Origin: Streptomyces sp. MMG1533
Lineage (GTDB): Bacteria > Actinomycetota > Actinomycetes > Streptomycetales > Streptomycetaceae
NCBI RefSeq assembly: GCF_001279775.1
Contig: NZ_LGDG01000284.1
Span: forward strand, 1 to 64,000
Length of the DNA: 64,000 bases
Reading direction: 5' to 3'
A program made the position numbers and the translations under genes. The notes beneath the pieces were generated by a model. That model saw nothing but the letters and a program-made list of their open reading frames with translations. It was not told the DNA's origin and did not search any database. Position 1 is the stretch's first letter. Each line of letters begins with the position of its first letter. Below are positions 45,542 to 55,137 of this stretch, piece after piece.

Positions 45542-48500
45542 ATGGCACGCTTAGGCCACACCCGCATCCGCCTCCGCCCATCCCGCAACCGCCTGCGCCG
45601 TATCCGTCTGCGTGCCGCCCTCGTCGGCGCCGTGGCCACGGCGTTGATCATCGGCACCGCTCCCTCGACCCCCGCACGCACGGGCGAGGCGAGACCCGCG
45701 GCCGCCTCCGAACCCGACACCGGCGACCCCCGCGAAGGCTGGCGCCCCGCCAGCGAACTCGCCGACGACGAGGACGACCGCGGCTTCTGGGACAGCCTCT
45801 TCGGCAGCGACGCCAAGAAGGACGACCGGGACGACGGCGACGACAAGCCGCCCCGCATCACCCTCGACCGCAGCCGCGGGGCCGCCTCCCTCACCCACCC
45901 GCGCGTCGCGGGCGAGGCCGACGGCGTCCGCATCGCCGCGCCCCGCACCGCACACGCCACCGGCGCCGATCTCGCCTGGACCGCGTACGACGGCAAGGGC
46001 CTCCTCGAGTACGAGGTCCACCGCTCGACGTCGAAGGACTTCACGCCGACCGACGAGACACTGATCGCCCCCGTCGAGCGCGGCACCCCCACCTTCGCCG
46101 ACCGCACCGCGCCGCCCGCTCTCAAGGGGGACGGCCGCACCTACCACTACCGGATCGCCGTACGGACCAAGCAGGGCACGCTCCTGGCCGGCCCGGCGCG
46201 CGCCGTGGAGCTGCCCGCCGTGGGCCAGGTCACCAAGGGTGCGAAGCTGCTCGCCGCCCCGGAGACCGAGACCTACTTCCTGCCGTTCACGCCCGCGCGG
46301 ATGATCCCCGGCGAGACGGCCACCGTCGAGGCGACGCTCACCAACACCACGGACACGGTGTGGACGAAGGGCGAGCGCGTCCTGTCGTACCGCTGGACGC
46401 TGGACGGCAAGGACGTCACCAACCTGCTCAACAAGGACGCCACCCCGTTGCCGAAGGACGTGGCGCCCGGCGAAACCATCACCTTCGACGCGCAGTTGAA
46501 GGCCCCGGTGCTGGTCGACCCGCTCGACAAGCGGCTGACCTTCGGGCTGGAGTGGGACCTGCGGGAGAGGGCCACCGGCGACTGGCTGTCCGAGACGGAC
46601 GGGGTGCCGCCGTCGAAGCACGAGGTCACCGCCGAGTACCCGACCTCCGACCAGCTCGGTCTGGAGGACTTCCACTCGTACGCCGGCAAGAACACCGGCG
46701 CGGGTTCCGCGCTGATGAGCAACCTTTACGCCGGCAACGCGGTGTGGTCGTACAACGCCTTCTCGAACCCGTCGCTCGGCTTCTCGACGTTCCTGCGGCT
46801 GGCCTACAACTCGCAGGACGCGTCGAGCACTCCGGCGGGCCCCGGCTGGTCGCTGCAGGCGTCGTCGCCGGTACGGCTCGGCACCCCGCTGGACTTCCAC
46901 CCCTCCGCGCTGCTGCCCAAGCAGATCACGCTGACGGACGGCGACGGCACGAGCCATGTCTTCAGCATGAACAAGAAGGGCGAGTGGGACTCCCCGGCCG
47001 GTGTGCACTTCCGGGTCAAGCAGCTGGAGAAGGACTGTCTGCTCAAGCCCCACCAGCGGGAGGCCTGGGAGTTCCTGCGTCCGGACCGCACCCGGTTCCT
47101 CTTCGACTGCCAGGGCTACCCGAGCGCCCAGGTGGACAAGAACGGCAACCGGATGGAGTTCACCTACGAGGAGCGGCTGCTCGGGCACCCGTCCAAGCTG
47201 CTGAAGTACGTCACCGACGCCGAGGGCCGGCGCACGCTCACCGTCGACTACTGGGAGAAGGGCGAGGCGTACACGTACGTCGACGAGGACGGGAAGGTCC
47301 GTGAGGGCAAGCACCTCCTCAACCCGTTCATCATCGACAAGGTCCGGTCCGTCACCGACGTCTCGGGGCGGCGGATCGACTTCACCTTCACCGAGAAGGG
47401 CCTGCTCGCGCGGCTGACGGACGGCGCGAACTCCGCGGACGGGGATCTGCGGAAGGTCTTCAGGTTCGGTTACGGCAAGGAGTTCGACCACCCGGGCGTG
47501 AAGCTGGTCGAGGTCACCGACCCGCGCTCCAACGCGACCAGGCTGGACTACGTCGGTCCGCACGACGACAAGGACCAGCTGCACTACCTGGGTTACACCA
47601 AGTCGGTCACCGACCGGCTCGGCGGGCTGACCAAGTACCGCTACGAGGACCCCGACGACCACGACGGCAAGGCGATCCGGACCGTCGTCACCGACGCCGA
47701 GGGCAACCCGGCCACCCAGCTGATGGACGGCTACGGCCGCCCCGTGAAGCTCACCGACGCCAAGAAGCGCACCACCGAGCTGGGTTGGGACGCCGACAAC
47801 AACGTCACACGGCTCGAGGAGAACAACGGGGCCGCCCGCAACTGGAAATACGACCCCAAGACGGGCTACCCGCTGGAGGCGAAGGACGCCGAGAGCGTCA
47901 AGAACGACCGGCCCGCCGCCACCCTCGCCTACGCCACCGGTGAGAACGGCTACATCGCCGACCTGGTGCGCCGCGTCACCCCGGAGGGCCGCACCTGGCA
48001 GTTCGGCTACGACGCACGCGGCAACATGACCGCGGTCACCGACCCGAAGGGCGTGGCGAGCGAGCCGGCGGACGACTACACGTCCACCAGCGCCTACGAC
48101 ACCCGGGGCCGGCTCACCTCCGCCACCGACGCGGGCGAGCACACCACGAAGTTCGAGGACTACGACCCGTCCGGCTATCCGCGGGTCATCGTCGACGCCG
48201 TCGGCAACCGCACGGTGACGACGTACGACGTGCGCGGCAACGTCACCGAGGTCGAGGAGGCCGACGGGGCCACGACCACGCAGACCTACGACGTGTTCGC
48301 GCGTCCACTGGAGAACCGCAGGCCGAAGGACCAGAAGGCCGGCGAGTTCATCGTCACGCCGGCGCCGAAGTACGACGCGAACGACAACACCCTCGTCTTC
48401 ACCGCCCCGAACGGGGTGGCGAGCACCAGCGAGTTCGACGCGGCGGACCAGCCGCTGAAGTCCACCCAGCCCGGCGACGAGGAGGGCTCGGCACCCCGCG

Positions 48501-51500
48501 TGTCGACCTTCACCTACGACAAGGTCGGCAACCAGCTCACCTCGACCGAGCCCAAGGGCAACCTCACCGAGACGCCCGGCGACTTCACCTCGACGACGAA
48601 GTACGACGAGGTCTACCAGCCGATCGAGGCGGTCAACGCGGCGGGCAAGCGCGCGAGCGCCGTCTACAACGACGTCGGTGACCTGGTGAAGGTCGTCGAC
48701 GCCCGCAAGAACGAGACCGAGGACCCCGACGACTACACCAGCAGGTTCCGCTACGACCTCGACCACCGTCTCCTTGAGACCACCGACGCGGCCGGCAAGT
48801 CGACGACCAGCACCTACGACTGGGACGGGCTGACCGTCGCCACCACGGACGCCGAGGGCAACCGGACCGAGATGGTCCTGGACGCCCGCGCCGCCCTGGT
48901 CGAGGCGCGCGTCCCGCACGACGGCGACGGTGACGACGCCGTCGTACGCACCACCCGCTTCGAGTACGACGAGGTCGGCAACCAGACCCGGGTCATCACC
49001 CCGCGCGGCATCGAGACCGGCGACGACCCGAAGGACTTCGCCGCCGAGACCGTCTACGACGAGCTGAACCGGGTCAAGAAGACGCTGAGCCCCTACGACC
49101 CGGACGACGCCCGCTACAACACGCCGGACCGGACGACGTACGAGTACGACGCGCTGAGCCGGCTGAAGAAGGTCAGTGCCCCGCCGTCCGAGGGCCAGAG
49201 CGTCCGCAACGAGACGGAGTACACCTACTTCGACACCGGGTGGATCAAGACGTCCACCGACGCCTTCGACATCCAAAACGCCTACCAGTACAACGATCTC
49301 GGCCAGCAGATCCAGAACACCCTGAGCAGCGCGGGCGGTTCGGTCACCCGCACCCTCGACTCCGCCTTCTACCCGAGCGGTGCGCTCAAGTCCCGCTCGG
49401 ACGACGGAGTCCCGGTCGGTCTCCAGGTCGCCCTCGTCGACAACTCCGACGTCAACAACACGGCGACCCAGGGGACTTGGGAGGAGACGGCCGCCGAGGG
49501 CTCGTACGGCTACAACGCGCAGACCCATGCGGCCGGTTCGGGCGAGGACCGCTTCGTCTGGCAGCTGACGATCCCGCAGGCCGGCGACTACACGGTCTAC
49601 GTCCGGTACCCGAAGGTCGACGGGGCGGCGAAGGACGCCACCTACGAGATCAAGCACAAGGACGGCACCGGGACCAAGGCCCTGGACCAGACCGAACTCC
49701 CGGGTGAGTGGCGTTCGCTCGGCAAGTACGCCTTCGGCGAGGACACCGGCCAGGCCGTCACCCTCACCGACAAGGCGACCGGCACGGTGGTCGCGGACGC
49801 GGTCCGGCTGGTGCGCGACAACTCCGGTGACACCGACAACGAGGAGAAGGACTTCTCCTACCGGTACGACGCCAACGGCAACCAGATCGAGATCACCGAC
49901 CGCAGCCCCGGCGTCGAGACCGACCGCTACACCCTGGAGTACGACGAGCTCAACCAGCTCGGCAAGGTCGTCGAGCACGACGGGGACGCCGTCCGCAACA
50001 CGACCGCGCTGACCTACGACGCCAACGGCAACACGCTCACCACCACCCACGACCTGACCTGGAGCAAGCTGGACTACGACGTCCTGGACCGGGTGGAGCG
50101 GATCACCAACGCGGCCTCACCGACGGCGGACGACCGCCAGGTCACCACGCTCGAATACACGGACCGGGGCGAACTGGCCGAACAGACCAAGCCCAACGGC
50201 AATGTGCTGAGCGTCGACTACTACCTCGACGGTTCGACGAAGAAGACCAGCGAGAAGAAGTCCGACGACACCCTCGTCGCCGAGCACGCCCTGAAGTACA
50301 ACGCCAACGGCCACAAGGTCGAGGACGTCCTGAAGCTCATGGACGCCGACGACCACGGCTCCACCATCGACAACACCTACGCCTACACGTACGACCCGCA
50401 GGACCGCATCGCCAAGGTCGCCAAGACCGGCGACGACGAGGCGACCGAGGAGTACCGGCACGACGCGGCCGGCAACGTGATCTGGCAGACGGTGGACGAC
50501 ACGACCACCACCCACCGCTACGACCGCAACCGCCTTTTGACCTCAACGGCGGACGGCGCGTCCTCCACCTACAACTACGACCCGCTGGGCCGCCTCGACA
50601 CCGTCTCCTTCGGCGGCGAGACGATCCAGAAGTACCGCTACGACGGCTTCGACCGCCCCGCGTCGATCACGGCGGGCAGCGGTGACGCGGCGCAGACGAC
50701 CCGCATGACCTACGACGCCTTCGACCGCACGGTGAAGGAGGCGGTGGGCAGCGGCGAGGACGCGAAGACGACCCTCTTCACCTACCTGGGCATCACGTCC
50801 AACTCCCTGAAGGAGGAGGTGACGGACGAAGGGGTCACGTCCTTCCAGTACGCCTCCTGGGGCCAGAAGCTGACCCAGGTCAAGGACGAGGAAGACGATG
50901 AGGGCGCAGCTCCGGAGACGACCCAGTACCTCTACCACCCGCACGGCGACGTCGAGGCACTGACCGACAAGGACGGCAACACCAAGACGACGTACGGCTA
51001 CACGGCGTACGGCAAGAACGACGCGGCCCAGTTCACGGGCGCGGACAAGCCGGGATCGGGCGGCGGCGAGCCGGAGGACCCGTACAACTCCTACCGCTTC
51101 AACGGCAAGCGCTACGACACCACGTCCGGCACGTACGACATGGGCTTCCGGACGTACGACCCAGGTCTGAACCGCTTCCTGACCCGCGACATGTACGGCG
51201 GCGCCCTGGCCGACATGGGCCTGGCCACCGACCCCTACACCGGCAACCGTTACGCCTTCGCCGGCGGCAACCCGATCTCCTTCGTGGAGATCGACGGCCA
51301 CCTGTTCGGGATGTCCTTCTCCGACCTGGGCCACCTCGCCCTCGACGTCGTCGGCCTCGTCCCCGGCCTCGGCGAGGTCGCCGACCTCGCCAACTGCGGC
51401 TGGTACGCGGCCGAGGGCGCCTACGTCGACGCCGCCCTCTCCTGCGCCTCGGCGATCCCGTTCGCGGGATACGGGGCGACGGCGGCGAAGGCGGCCAAGT

Positions 51501-52591
51501 ACGGCGACAAGGCACTGGACGCGATCGACACGGCGGGCGACGTGGGCCGCCAGGTCGACAACGTGACACCACCGGGCGCGGCGACGCCGTCGACGGGCGG
51601 GGCGAATCCTCCGTCGACCGGGGCCGCCGACGCACCGTCCACGGGCGGAGCCAACCCGCCGTCGGCCGACCCGGCGCCTGCTCCGGCGGCCCCGGCGCCC
51701 GCACCGGCTCCGGCCGCGCCGAAGGTCCCGGAGGCGCCGCCGGCCACGGGTGCCTCCTGCAAGCTGGGCAACAGCTTCGTGCCCGGCACCAAGGTCCTGA
51801 TGGCCGACGGCACCACCAAGGCGATCGAGGACGTCGAGATCGGGGACAAGGTCACCGCGTCGGACGTGGAAACGGACGACGCCCAGACCCGCACCGTCAC
51901 CGAGACCATCAAGGGTGAGGGGACCAGGCATCTGGTCACCGTCACCGTCGACACCGATGGCGGCGAGGGCGCCAAGACCTCCAAGATCACCGCCACCGAG
52001 GGCCACCCGTTCTGGCTGCCGGACGTCGGCCGCTGGCTGAAGGCCGGTGAACTCGAACCCGGCCAGTGGCTCAGCACGGGCAGCGGCAGCTGGATCCGGA
52101 TCACGGCGGTCGCACACTCGACGACGAAGGCGACCGTCCACAACTTCTCGGTCGCGGGTGTCCACACGTACGAGGTCCTGGCAGGCACGACGCCGGTCCT
52201 GGTACACAACTGCCAGGTCGACTACGGCAGTACCGATCTCAGCCAGGCGGTCATGCAGGAGCGGCTGCGGCTGGGCAAGACCGGCAACAACTTCGCCGCG
52301 GCGCGCTACACCGACGCCAACGGCATGGAACAGATCGCGGTCGCCTTCTCCTCCAAGGGACGGGGCAACCACGCGGAGGCGAAGCTGCTCCGGCAGCTGG
52401 GGAAGGGCAACATCACCGAGGTCTACTCGGAACTCCAGCCCTGCCGGAATTCCTGCGCCCCGGCATTGCAGGGAATTCCGACCTCGTGGTCCTGGAACTG
52501 GACGACGTCCGCCCAGGGAGCACAGTCCCGTAATGCCCAACTAGGCGCGGTGCGGCAATTGTTCGCCGATGCCAAAGCGGGAATCTGGTAG
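45542..52591 (+). CDS. RHS-repeat polymorphic toxin with HINT domain and C-terminal deaminase
   Basis: A 2,349-residue secreted protein. Order: long basic signal peptide (1-45), beta-rich N-terminal domains, a long series of RHS/YD repeats (about 600-1950; e.g. YDARGNMTAVTD, YDANGNTLTTTH), interrupted near residues 1292-1430 by a golvesin/xanthan-lyase-like beta domain (QAGDYTVYVRYPKVDG). The RHS core end is DPGLNRFLTRDMYGGAL, followed by a Pro/Ala/Gly-rich linker. A HINT autoprocessing domain (about 2073-2223) runs from NSFVPGTKVLMADG to VLVHNC. The final ~126 residues hold HAE (H2277, E2279) and YSELQPCRNSC (C2301, C2305), a cytidine-deaminase-fold nucleic acid deaminase toxin. AGGAG precedes ATG 45542. 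The immunity gene follows. Confidence 0.9.
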   Translation: MARLGHTRIRLRPSRNRLRRIRLRAALVGAVATALIIGTAPSTPARTGEARPAAASEPDTGDPREGWRPASELADDEDDRGFWDSLFGSDAKKDDRDDGDDKPPRITLDRSRGAASLTHPRVAGEADGVRIAAPRTAHATGADLAWTAYDGKGLLEYEVHRSTSKDFTPTDETLIAPVERGTPTFADRTAPPALKGDGRTYHYRIAVRTKQGTLLAGPARAVELPAVGQVTKGAKLLAAPETETYFLPFTPARMIPGETATVEATLTNTTDTVWTKGERVLSYRWTLDGKDVTNLLNKDATPLPKDVAPGETITFDAQLKAPVLVDPLDKRLTFGLEWDLRERATGDWLSETDGVPPSKHEVTAEYPTSDQLGLEDFHSYAGKNTGAGSALMSNLYAGNAVWSYNAFSNPSLGFSTFLRLAYNSQDASSTPAGPGWSLQASSPVRLGTPLDFHPSALLPKQITLTDGDGTSHVFSMNKKGEWDSPAGVHFRVKQLEKDCLLKPHQREAWEFLRPDRTRFLFDCQGYPSAQVDKNGNRMEFTYEERLLGHPSKLLKYVTDAEGRRTLTVDYWEKGEAYTYVDEDGKVREGKHLLNPFIIDKVRSVTDVSGRRIDFTFTEKGLLARLTDGANSADGDLRKVFRFGYGKEFDHPGVKLVEVTDPRSNATRLDYVGPHDDKDQLHYLGYTKSVTDRLGGLTKYRYEDPDDHDGKAIRTVVTDAEGNPATQLMDGYGRPVKLTDAKKRTTELGWDADNNVTRLEENNGAARNWKYDPKTGYPLEAKDAESVKNDRPAATLAYATGENGYIADLVRRVTPEGRTWQFGYDARGNMTAVTDPKGVASEPADDYTSTSAYDTRGRLTSATDAGEHTTKFEDYDPSGYPRVIVDAVGNRTVTTYDVRGNVTEVEEADGATTTQTYDVFARPLENRRPKDQKAGEFIVTPAPKYDANDNTLVFTAPNGVASTSEFDAADQPLKSTQPGDEEGSAPRVSTFTYDKVGNQLTSTEPKGNLTETPGDFTSTTKYDEVYQPIEAVNAAGKRASAVYNDVGDLVKVVDARKNETEDPDDYTSRFRYDLDHRLLETTDAAGKSTTSTYDWDGLTVATTDAEGNRTEMVLDARAALVEARVPHDGDGDDAVVRTTRFEYDEVGNQTRVITPRGIETGDDPKDFAAETVYDELNRVKKTLSPYDPDDARYNTPDRTTYEYDALSRLKKVSAPPSEGQSVRNETEYTYFDTGWIKTSTDAFDIQNAYQYNDLGQQIQNTLSSAGGSVTRTLDSAFYPSGALKSRSDDGVPVGLQVALVDNSDVNNTATQGTWEETAAEGSYGYNAQTHAAGSGEDRFVWQLTIPQAGDYTVYVRYPKVDGAAKDATYEIKHKDGTGTKALDQTELPGEWRSLGKYAFGEDTGQAVTLTDKATGTVVADAVRLVRDNSGDTDNEEKDFSYRYDANGNQIEITDRSPGVETDRYTLEYDELNQLGKVVEHDGDAVRNTTALTYDANGNTLTTTHDLTWSKLDYDVLDRVERITNAASPTADDRQVTTLEYTDRGELAEQTKPNGNVLSVDYYLDGSTKKTSEKKSDDTLVAEHALKYNANGHKVEDVLKLMDADDHGSTIDNTYAYTYDPQDRIAKVAKTGDDEATEEYRHDAAGNVIWQTVDDTTTTHRYDRNRLLTSTADGASSTYNYDPLGRLDTVSFGGETIQKYRYDGFDRPASITAGSGDAAQTTRMTYDAFDRTVKEAVGSGEDAKTTLFTYLGITSNSLKEEVTDEGVTSFQYASWGQKLTQVKDEEDDEGAAPETTQYLYHPHGDVEALTDKDGNTKTTYGYTAYGKNDAAQFTGADKPGSGGGEPEDPYNSYRFNGKRYDTTSGTYDMGFRTYDPGLNRFLTRDMYGGALADMGLATDPYTGNRYAFAGGNPISFVEIDGHLFGMSFSDLGHLALDVVGLVPGLGEVADLANCGWYAAEGAYVDAALSCASAIPFAGYGATAAKAAKYGDKALDAIDTAGDVGRQVDNVTPPGAATPSTGGANPPSTGAADAPSTGGANPPSADPAPAPAAPAPAPAPAAPKVPEAPPATGASCKLGNSFVPGTKVLMADGTTKAIEDVEIGDKVTASDVETDDAQTRTVTETIKGEGTRHLVTVTVDTDGGEGAKTSKITATEGHPFWLPDVGRWLKAGELEPGQWLSTGSGSWIRITAVAHSTTKATVHNFSVAGVHTYEVLAGTTPVLVHNCQVDYGSTDLSQAVMQERLRLGKTGNNFAAARYTDANGMEQIAVAFSSKGRGNHAEAKLLRQLGKGNITEVYSELQPCRNSCAPALQGIPTSWSWNWTTSAQGAQSRNAQLGAVRQLFADAKAGIW

Positions 52592-52599
52592 TCTCGCCG

Positions 52600-52636
52600 C
52601 GAGAGGCCGACCGATATTCTTTCGGTCGGCCTCTCG
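52600..52636 (+). terminator. strong hairpin between toxin and immunity genes
   Basis: CGAGAGGCCGACCGA (52600-52614) pairs perfectly with TCGGTCGGCCTCTCG (52622-52636) around a 7-base loop TATTCTT. It starts 9 bases after the toxin stop and ends 39 bases before the immunity start, so it is placed to end or attenuate transcription from the toxin gene. Confidence 0.75.
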
Positions 52637-52675
52637 ATCATGTCACCGGCCTGACGTTGGGAAAGAGCCCTCACC

Positions 52676-53158
52676 ATGCCGCCGCATCACAGGTACACGC
52701 CGGAATCCCTCTCGTCCGTGCGCGACGCCACCGCCCGCCGCCTTCTCGCCGAAGTCGGCCTGCCCTCGGACCACTTGCTGTTCGCCGCGACCGGTCCGGC
52801 CGCCCGGTCCGTGCGGGCGAACGGCTCCGAGAGGCACCTCCTCAAGCTCGGGCAGGGCGGTGACTACGACGAGTACTGCATCGACATCGACTCCGGTGAA
52901 ATCGTCTCCCTCAACACGGAGGATTCAAGCGTCTGGCACGTCAACGAATCCGCGAGTGCTTTCCTCGAATGCCTCGAAGAATTCGCCGCACGATTTCCGT
53001 ACGGCGACGAGGAAAGCGAACCGGAAGAATGGGAGGAACGGGCGGGCGAGCTGAGAGAAGCGCTCGTCCGGATCGACGGAACGGCCCTGAGCGAAGACCC
53101 GGGGTTCTGGCACTCCCTCCTGCACGACGTCGCCATCGGGGACTACGCCGAGGACTGA
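52676..53158 (+). CDS. SUKH-4-like immunity protein
   Basis: A 160-residue acidic protein. The central part (LLKLGQGGDYDEYCIDIDSGEIVSLN then VWHVNESASAFLECLEEFAARF) matches the SUKH fold, subgroup SUKH-4, common as immunity proteins to contact-dependent toxins. It lies right after the RHS deaminase toxin, the expected position for its cognate antidote. Base composition is lower in GC than the toxin body, as often seen at exchanged toxin tips. ATG 52676 is preceded by a GAAAGAG purine tract. Confidence 0.82.
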   Translation: MPPHHRYTPESLSSVRDATARRLLAEVGLPSDHLLFAATGPAARSVRANGSERHLLKLGQGGDYDEYCIDIDSGEIVSLNTEDSSVWHVNESASAFLECLEEFAARFPYGDEESEPEEWEERAGELREALVRIDGTALSEDPGFWHSLLHDVAIGDYAED

Positions 53159-53168
53159 CGGCCCCGGC

Positions 53169-54260
53169 TCAGCCCACGACCCGCCCGTCCAGCACCACCC
53201 GAACCGGGGCCCCCAGCACGCGTACGTCCGTGCGGGGGTCCCGTTCGTACACCACCAGGTCCGCGGCCGCGCCCTCCTCCAGACCGGGGCGGCCCAGCCA
53301 CTTCCGGGCGTCCCAGGTCGTCGCCGACAGGGCCGCCACCGGCGGGATTCCGGCCGTCACCAGTTCCGCGACCTCGGCCGCCACCAGTCCGTGGGGCAGG
53401 GTGCCGCCCGCGTCCGTGCCGACGAACACCGGGATGCCGGCGTCGTACGCGTTGCGGACCGTGTCGTAGCGGCGTTCGTGCAGCCGCCTCATGTGGGCCG
53501 ACCAGCGGGGGAACCTGGACTCGCCGCCGTCGGCCAGCGCGGGGAACGTGGCGATGTTGACCAGGGTCGGGACGATGGCCACACCGCGCGTCGCGAACAA
53601 CGGGATCAAGTCCTCCGTCAGGCCCGTCGCGTGCTCGATGCAGTCGATGCCCGACTCCACCAGGTCACGGAGCGAGTTCTCGGCGAAGCAGTGCGCCGTC
53701 ACCCGCGCGCCCAGGCGGTGTGCCTGAGCGATGGCCGCCTCGACCGCGTCCCGCGGCCAGCTGGGTGCCAGGTCGCCCGCCTCGCGGTCGATCCAGTCAC
53801 CCACCAGCTTCACCCAGCCGTCGCCGCGGCGGGCCTCCCGGGCGACGTACGCGACCAGGTCCTCCGGCTCGATCTCCCACGCGTAACCGCGGATGTAGCG
53901 GCGGGTGCGGGCGATGTGGCGGCCCGCGCGGATGATCTTCGGAAGGTCCGCGCGGTCGTCGATCCAGCGGGTGTCCGACGGTGAGCCCGCGTCCCGGATC
54001 AGCAAGGTGCCTGCCTCGCGGTCCGTCAGCGCCTGCTTCTCCGCGACATCGACGTCCACCGGGCCCTGCGGTCCCAGGCCCACGTGACAGTGCGCGTCCA
54101 CCAGACCGGGCAGCGCCCAGCCCGACACCGTGCGGATGTCACGGGCGGCGACGGGGCGCTCGTAGGAGATCCGGCCGTCGACGACCCACAGCTCGTCCCG
54201 GACGTCCTCGGGCCCGGCCAGGATCCGGCCCTTCACGTGCAGCACCGCGTGATCGCTCAT
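53169..54260 (-). CDS. metal-dependent amidohydrolase
   Basis: A 363-residue protein of the amidohydrolase (imidazolonepropionase/dihydroorotase) type: metal ligands HxH in DAHCHVG (H57, H59), a third His in VTAHCFAENS, a fourth in IEHATG and the catalytic Asp in VFVGTDAGG. It hydrolyses a C-N bond in an unknown substrate. AAGGTG is 8 bases before ATG 54260. The neighbouring minus-strand genes encode a PIG-L deacetylase and an amino-acid transporter. Confidence 0.85.
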   Translation of the reverse strand: MSDHAVLHVKGRILAGPEDVRDELWVVDGRISYERPVAARDIRTVSGWALPGLVDAHCHVGLGPQGPVDVDVAEKQALTDREAGTLLIRDAGSPSDTRWIDDRADLPKIIRAGRHIARTRRYIRGYAWEIEPEDLVAYVAREARRGDGWVKLVGDWIDREAGDLAPSWPRDAVEAAIAQAHRLGARVTAHCFAENSLRDLVESGIDCIEHATGLTEDLIPLFATRGVAIVPTLVNIATFPALADGGESRFPRWSAHMRRLHERRYDTVRNAYDAGIPVFVGTDAGGTLPHGLVAAEVAELVTAGIPPVAALSATTWDARKWLGRPGLEEGAAADLVVYERDPRTDVRVLGAPVRVVLDGRVVG

Positions 54261-54290
54261 GCACCGCACCTTAGTCAGCTCTCCGAGCGG

Positions 54291-55082
54291 TCACTGTTCC
54301 CAGGGCGGTGGTCCCTCGAAGGCGAGCCGGTACACGTCGAAGAGGACCGCCGCCTCGACGCCGAGTACGGGACCGCCCTGCCGGGCCGCCCAGGTCAGGA
54401 ACGGGCGGGGCTCGAAGCCCGCCGCCCCGAGGCCCTTGGTGTACTCGGCGTGGGCGGCGAGCGACGCGATGCCCCGCTCCAGTGGTTCGCCCGACACGTC
54501 CACACCGTGCGTGGGGCGCTCGGCGCCGGCGAAGCACACGAAGCGGACCCCGCCCCAGGGTTCGAGACCCTCGTCGGCGAGTTCGGGGAAGATCCACCGG
54601 TTGCCCGCGTCCCGCGCCGCGTCGAGCGCGGCGAGGCCGACCACCCGGTGGTCGGCCTGGTTGACCACTCCGGCGACCATGCGCACGGTGTAGGCCCCCG
54701 ACACCACGACCTCGGGGCGGTGTCGTCGGATCGCCCGCACGATGTCGCGGCGCAGCTCCGGCCCGTACTCGATCGTCCCGTCGCGGTGGTCGAGGAACTC
54801 GACCGTGTCCACGCCCACTTCACGGGCTCCGGCCCGCTCCTCGGCCTCGCGCAGCGGGCCCGCCTCGTCCGGGTGCAGCCCGTCGATGCCCGCCTCGCCC
54901 CGCGTGACCAGCAGGTACGTGACCTGCTTGCCCTGGGCCGTCCAACGGGCCACGGCGGACGCCGTCCCGTACTCGATGTCGTCCGGGTGCGCGGCCACGG
55001 CGAGGCAGCGTTCCCAGTCCTCCGGCAGCGGCGCAAGCGCGGCGCCGGCTCCGAAGCCGCCCGCGTCGTCGAGAGTCGTCAT
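54291..55082 (-). CDS. PIG-L family deacetylase
   Basis: A 263-residue zinc-dependent deacetylase. AHPDDIEYG (H32, D34, D35) carries the metal ligands; LLVTRGEAG, VEFLDHRDG and VVNQADHRVVG (second metal-binding His) follow. The family includes MshB and other N-acetylglucosaminyl deacetylases; the substrate here is unknown. Minus strand, between the amidohydrolase and the ABC transporter genes; spacing (30 and 55 bases) permits co-transcription. Confidence 0.88.
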   Translation of the reverse strand: MTTLDDAGGFGAGAALAPLPEDWERCLAVAAHPDDIEYGTASAVARWTAQGKQVTYLLVTRGEAGIDGLHPDEAGPLREAEERAGAREVGVDTVEFLDHRDGTIEYGPELRRDIVRAIRRHRPEVVVSGAYTVRMVAGVVNQADHRVVGLAALDAARDAGNRWIFPELADEGLEPWGGVRFVCFAGAERPTHGVDVSGEPLERGIASLAAHAEYTKGLGAAGFEPRPFLTWAARQGGPVLGVEAAVLFDVYRLAFEGPPPWEQ

Positions 55083-55137
55083 GCACCGAATGATGGCGGT
55101 CCTGACGGTCTGACCGACAGAGGAACGTATGTCCTCT

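Noticed and set aside
45551..50050. A 1,499-codon open frame on the minus strand
   Set aside because: It is opposite the RHS repeats; its Val/Gly/Leu/Arg-rich translation follows the complement of repeated YD codons and has no recognisable domain.
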